A stretch of DNA of 6,830 nucleotides from Bacteroidota bacterium (lineage in GTDB: Bacteria > Bacteroidota > Ignavibacteria > Kapaibacteriales > UBA2268). A program made the translations under genes and the position numbers. Below the pieces are notes generated by a model. The model was not told the origin of the DNA. It worked only from the letters and a program-made list of their open reading frames with translations, and made no database searches. Where the stretch lies: positions 1 through 6,830 of the forward strand of contig JAKIZN010000084.1 of the NCBI GenBank assembly GCA_022708005.1, read 5' to 3'. This document shows, piece after piece, positions 5,789 through 6,830 of this stretch (positions are counted from its first letter, which is position 1; the number at the start of each line of letters is the position of its first letter).

Positions 5789-5851
5789 GAAAACAGCAGA
5801 TAGATAATAGAGGTTTCTAATGCATTATTTATGTTTCTCTAGCAAATTCTA

Positions 5852-6493
5852 TCAATATAGTTCAACCTCTAATCTAATTGTAATATCGATGCGGGCGTCA
5901 ATTAGCGGAAAATGGTATGAGTCCCCTGCTTGCCCTTTAAGTTTGCTATACTCCGTTGCTATATAAAAATATGGGCTACTGATCAATTGCTGTGAAATTT
6001 TCTCTGACATATCAGGCGGTATATCGACGATATGCAAAGGACTTCTATAAAAATCTTTTACCTTTACATTGTTAAGTCGGGCTATTTCAAATTCCTCGAT
6101 GCTTGTATCTATTTCAAAATCATTTGGATCCTGAGAAAATTTATTGCCATATTTAGGCTTAGCAAATATAAGTTTATAGCTGACATATTCAAATTCTATG
6201 TCATCATTGCCAAGCGGATCGAAAGGCTGTCCGCCCTCAAGCACTAATGTATCTATCCAGCCGTTAAACTGCAGTAGTCGTGCTTTCTTTATTCTATCTT
6301 GGTTATCTTTATAATCACTATACTTATATAAATTACTAAAATCAGCAGCAACGCTCGGCACATTACGATTTACATAAGTAGAGTTGATAAGGATAGGCAA
6401 TTGAAACGTAAAAGTGCTAAAACTCTCAATAGTATTGGAATAGCAGCCGCCCAACATCAAACTTGCAATTAGCATATAAAAAATATTTTTCAT
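5852..6493 (-). CDS. Uncharacterised lipoprotein next to an OmpA-family gene
   Basis: I do not recognise the family. The 213-residue product begins with a lipoprotein signal peptide: Lys2, a hydrophobic stretch (5-14), then the lipobox LGGC with Cys17 as the lipidation site. Residue 18 is Tyr, not Asp, so by the E. coli +2 rule it would go to the outer membrane; that rule may not hold in this lineage. The mature part is rich in aromatic residues and alternates in a way that suggests beta structure, ending in RIDITIRLEVELY, a strand-like C terminus. No further cysteine is present. GGAG (6501-6504) lies 7 bases before the ATG. It starts 12 bases after the OmpA-family stop, so the two are probably co-transcribed and may work together at the envelope. 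It is a predicted substrate of the nearby LspA. Function unknown. Confidence 0.8.
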   Translation of the reverse strand: MKNIFYMLIASLMLGGCYSNTIESFSTFTFQLPILINSTYVNRNVPSVAADFSNLYKYSDYKDNQDRIKKARLLQFNGWIDTLVLEGGQPFDPLGNDDIEFEYVSYKLIFAKPKYGNKFSQDPNDFEIDTSIEEFEIARLNNVKVKDFYRSPLHIVDIPPDMSEKISQQLISSPYFYIATEYSKLKGQAGDSYHFPLIDARIDITIRLEVELY

Positions 6494-6505
6494 TTTGCGT
6501 CTCCG

Positions 6506-6830
6506 TTATTTAGTGGTTATTTTTACTTCGACAATTACCGTCCTGCTGTAAAATCTTCCTTCGGGCTTGTTATTATCATACAGCAAAATAGATTCTCCCG
6601 AGCCAATTGTTTCGGCATCGGGTCGCCCTAAAGCTTTTGCAGAAGAAACAGCTCTCCGAAGTGATAGCTTTTGGTTGTAGTCGTCATTACCCATTCTGTC
6701 CGTATAGCCAGTAACTTTTACTGCTGCATCTTCGGGCATTTCGCTTTTTATCATGTTGATAATTTTCTTGTTGTTTGCAGATAGATCTGATTTATCAAAG
6801 TCAAATAGAATTAAATCATAAAGATTGGTA
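6506..6830 (-). CDS. OmpA-family protein, C-terminal peptidoglycan-binding domain (5' part beyond the window)
   Basis: The frame is open to the right edge, so only the last 107 residues are visible. They form an OmpA-like domain that anchors outer-membrane proteins to peptidoglycan. LILFDFDKSDLS (visible residues 6-17) is the usual first strand. VTGYTDRMGNDDYNQKLSLRRA (39-60) carries the two diaminopimelate-binding residues, Asp44 and Arg59, 15 residues apart as in characterised OmpA. GSGES and KPEGRFYSRTVIVEVK complete the fold. The segment between the second helix and GSGES is short compared with many members. An internal ATG at 6754 is inside the domain and is not a real start. The N-terminal region, and so the type of protein (barrel, TPR or lipoprotein), cannot be seen. 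The stop lies 12 bases before the downstream lipoprotein gene. Confidence 0.93.
   Translation of the reverse strand, partial: TNLYDLILFDFDKSDLSANNKKIINMIKSEMPEDAAVKVTGYTDRMGNDDYNQKLSLRRAVSSAKALGRPDAETIGSGESILLYDNNKPEGRFYSRTVIVEVKITTK

Larger units (their letters stand above)
5686..5830. mobile_element. MITE-like repeat element with imperfect terminal inverted repeats
   Basis: The left end (5686-5707) and the reverse complement of the right end (5808-5830) align over 22-23 bases with two mismatches and one inserted base. The shared blocks are AAATAAT, CATTAG, AAC and TCTA. Two strong hairpins lie inside (5722-5745 and 5754-5788). The left inner part, ACCTCAACCCCCAGCCCC, followed by a CCCCTTCTCC hairpin, looks like a C-rich palindromic repeat family I remember as scattered through many bacterial genomes. 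TTATGTTT occurs at 5673-5680 and again at 5829-5836 and could be a target duplication, although it does not abut the inverted repeats exactly. There is no coding capacity. Only one copy is in view, so mobility and repetition are inferred. Confidence 0.55.
5559..5851. other. Intergenic region between the lipoprotein gene and lspA
   Basis: About 290 bases without a supportable gene. From right to left on the minus strand it holds a short A+T-rich spacer after the lipoprotein stop, the 145-bp element with its two hairpins, and then about 125 bases carrying a TATAAT box and the A-rich leader of lspA. The lspA frame remains open through 5663 but has no family features there. Confidence 0.7.

Noticed and set aside
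6506..6754. Stand-alone small protein starting at the internal ATG 6754
   Set aside because: The reading frame continues upstream to the edge and encodes the first strand of the OmpA domain, so this ATG is internal.

Overview
The window reads as A+T-rich, gene-dense chromosome of a Gram-negative bacterium. An OmpA-family peptidoglycan-binding domain and a lipoprotein signal peptide indicate an outer membrane. LspA carries an insertion between its conserved Asp-Arg and catalytic Asp motifs (…YGALYGTQPLFYGHVVDF…) of the kind I recall from Bacteroidota, Chlorobiota and Ignavibacteria-like lineages. My best guess is therefore the FCB group, with only moderate confidence. No tRNA, rRNA, CRISPR array, transposase or phage gene was seen.

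Layout. (1) A minus-strand operon at 1-1742 is read right to left: a class III-type sirtuin (996-1742), then holo-ACP synthase acpS (583-999), then ribonuclease HI (1-583, cut by the left edge). The joins are ATGA and TGATG stop/start overlaps, so translation is probably coupled. (2) A divergent, very A+T-rich intergenic stretch (1743-2045) holds weak promoter and palindrome candidates. (3) A plus-strand pair follows: a DUF438/hemerythrin/PAS protein (2046-3281), and 4 bases later a DUF1858/DUF2249-type protein (3286-3795). The pair ends at a clear intrinsic terminator (3826-3863). (4) A convergent minus-strand pair is lspA (4905-5558) followed by an RluA/RluD-family pseudouridine synthase (3869-4927), overlapping by 23 bases. 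(5) An intergenic region (5559-5851) carries a compact repeat-like element of about 145 bp. It has imperfect terminal inverted repeats, two strong internal hairpins and a possible 8-bp flanking direct repeat; one hairpin would work as a minus-strand terminator. (6) A minus-strand pair at the right end is the C-terminal half of an OmpA-family protein (6506-6830, cut by the edge) followed 12 bases later by an uncharacterised lipoprotein (5852-6493).

Functional reading. Most genes are housekeeping: ACP activation, RNA:DNA hybrid removal, protein deacylation, lipoprotein maturation and rRNA modification. The lipoprotein at the right end would itself be a client of LspA. The two features that depart from routine are the predicted di-iron/PAS sensor paired with a cysteine-free DUF1858/DUF2249 partner, and the MITE-like palindromic element upstream of lspA. 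Neither amounts to a demonstrated new system. Both are stated below as testable hypotheses.
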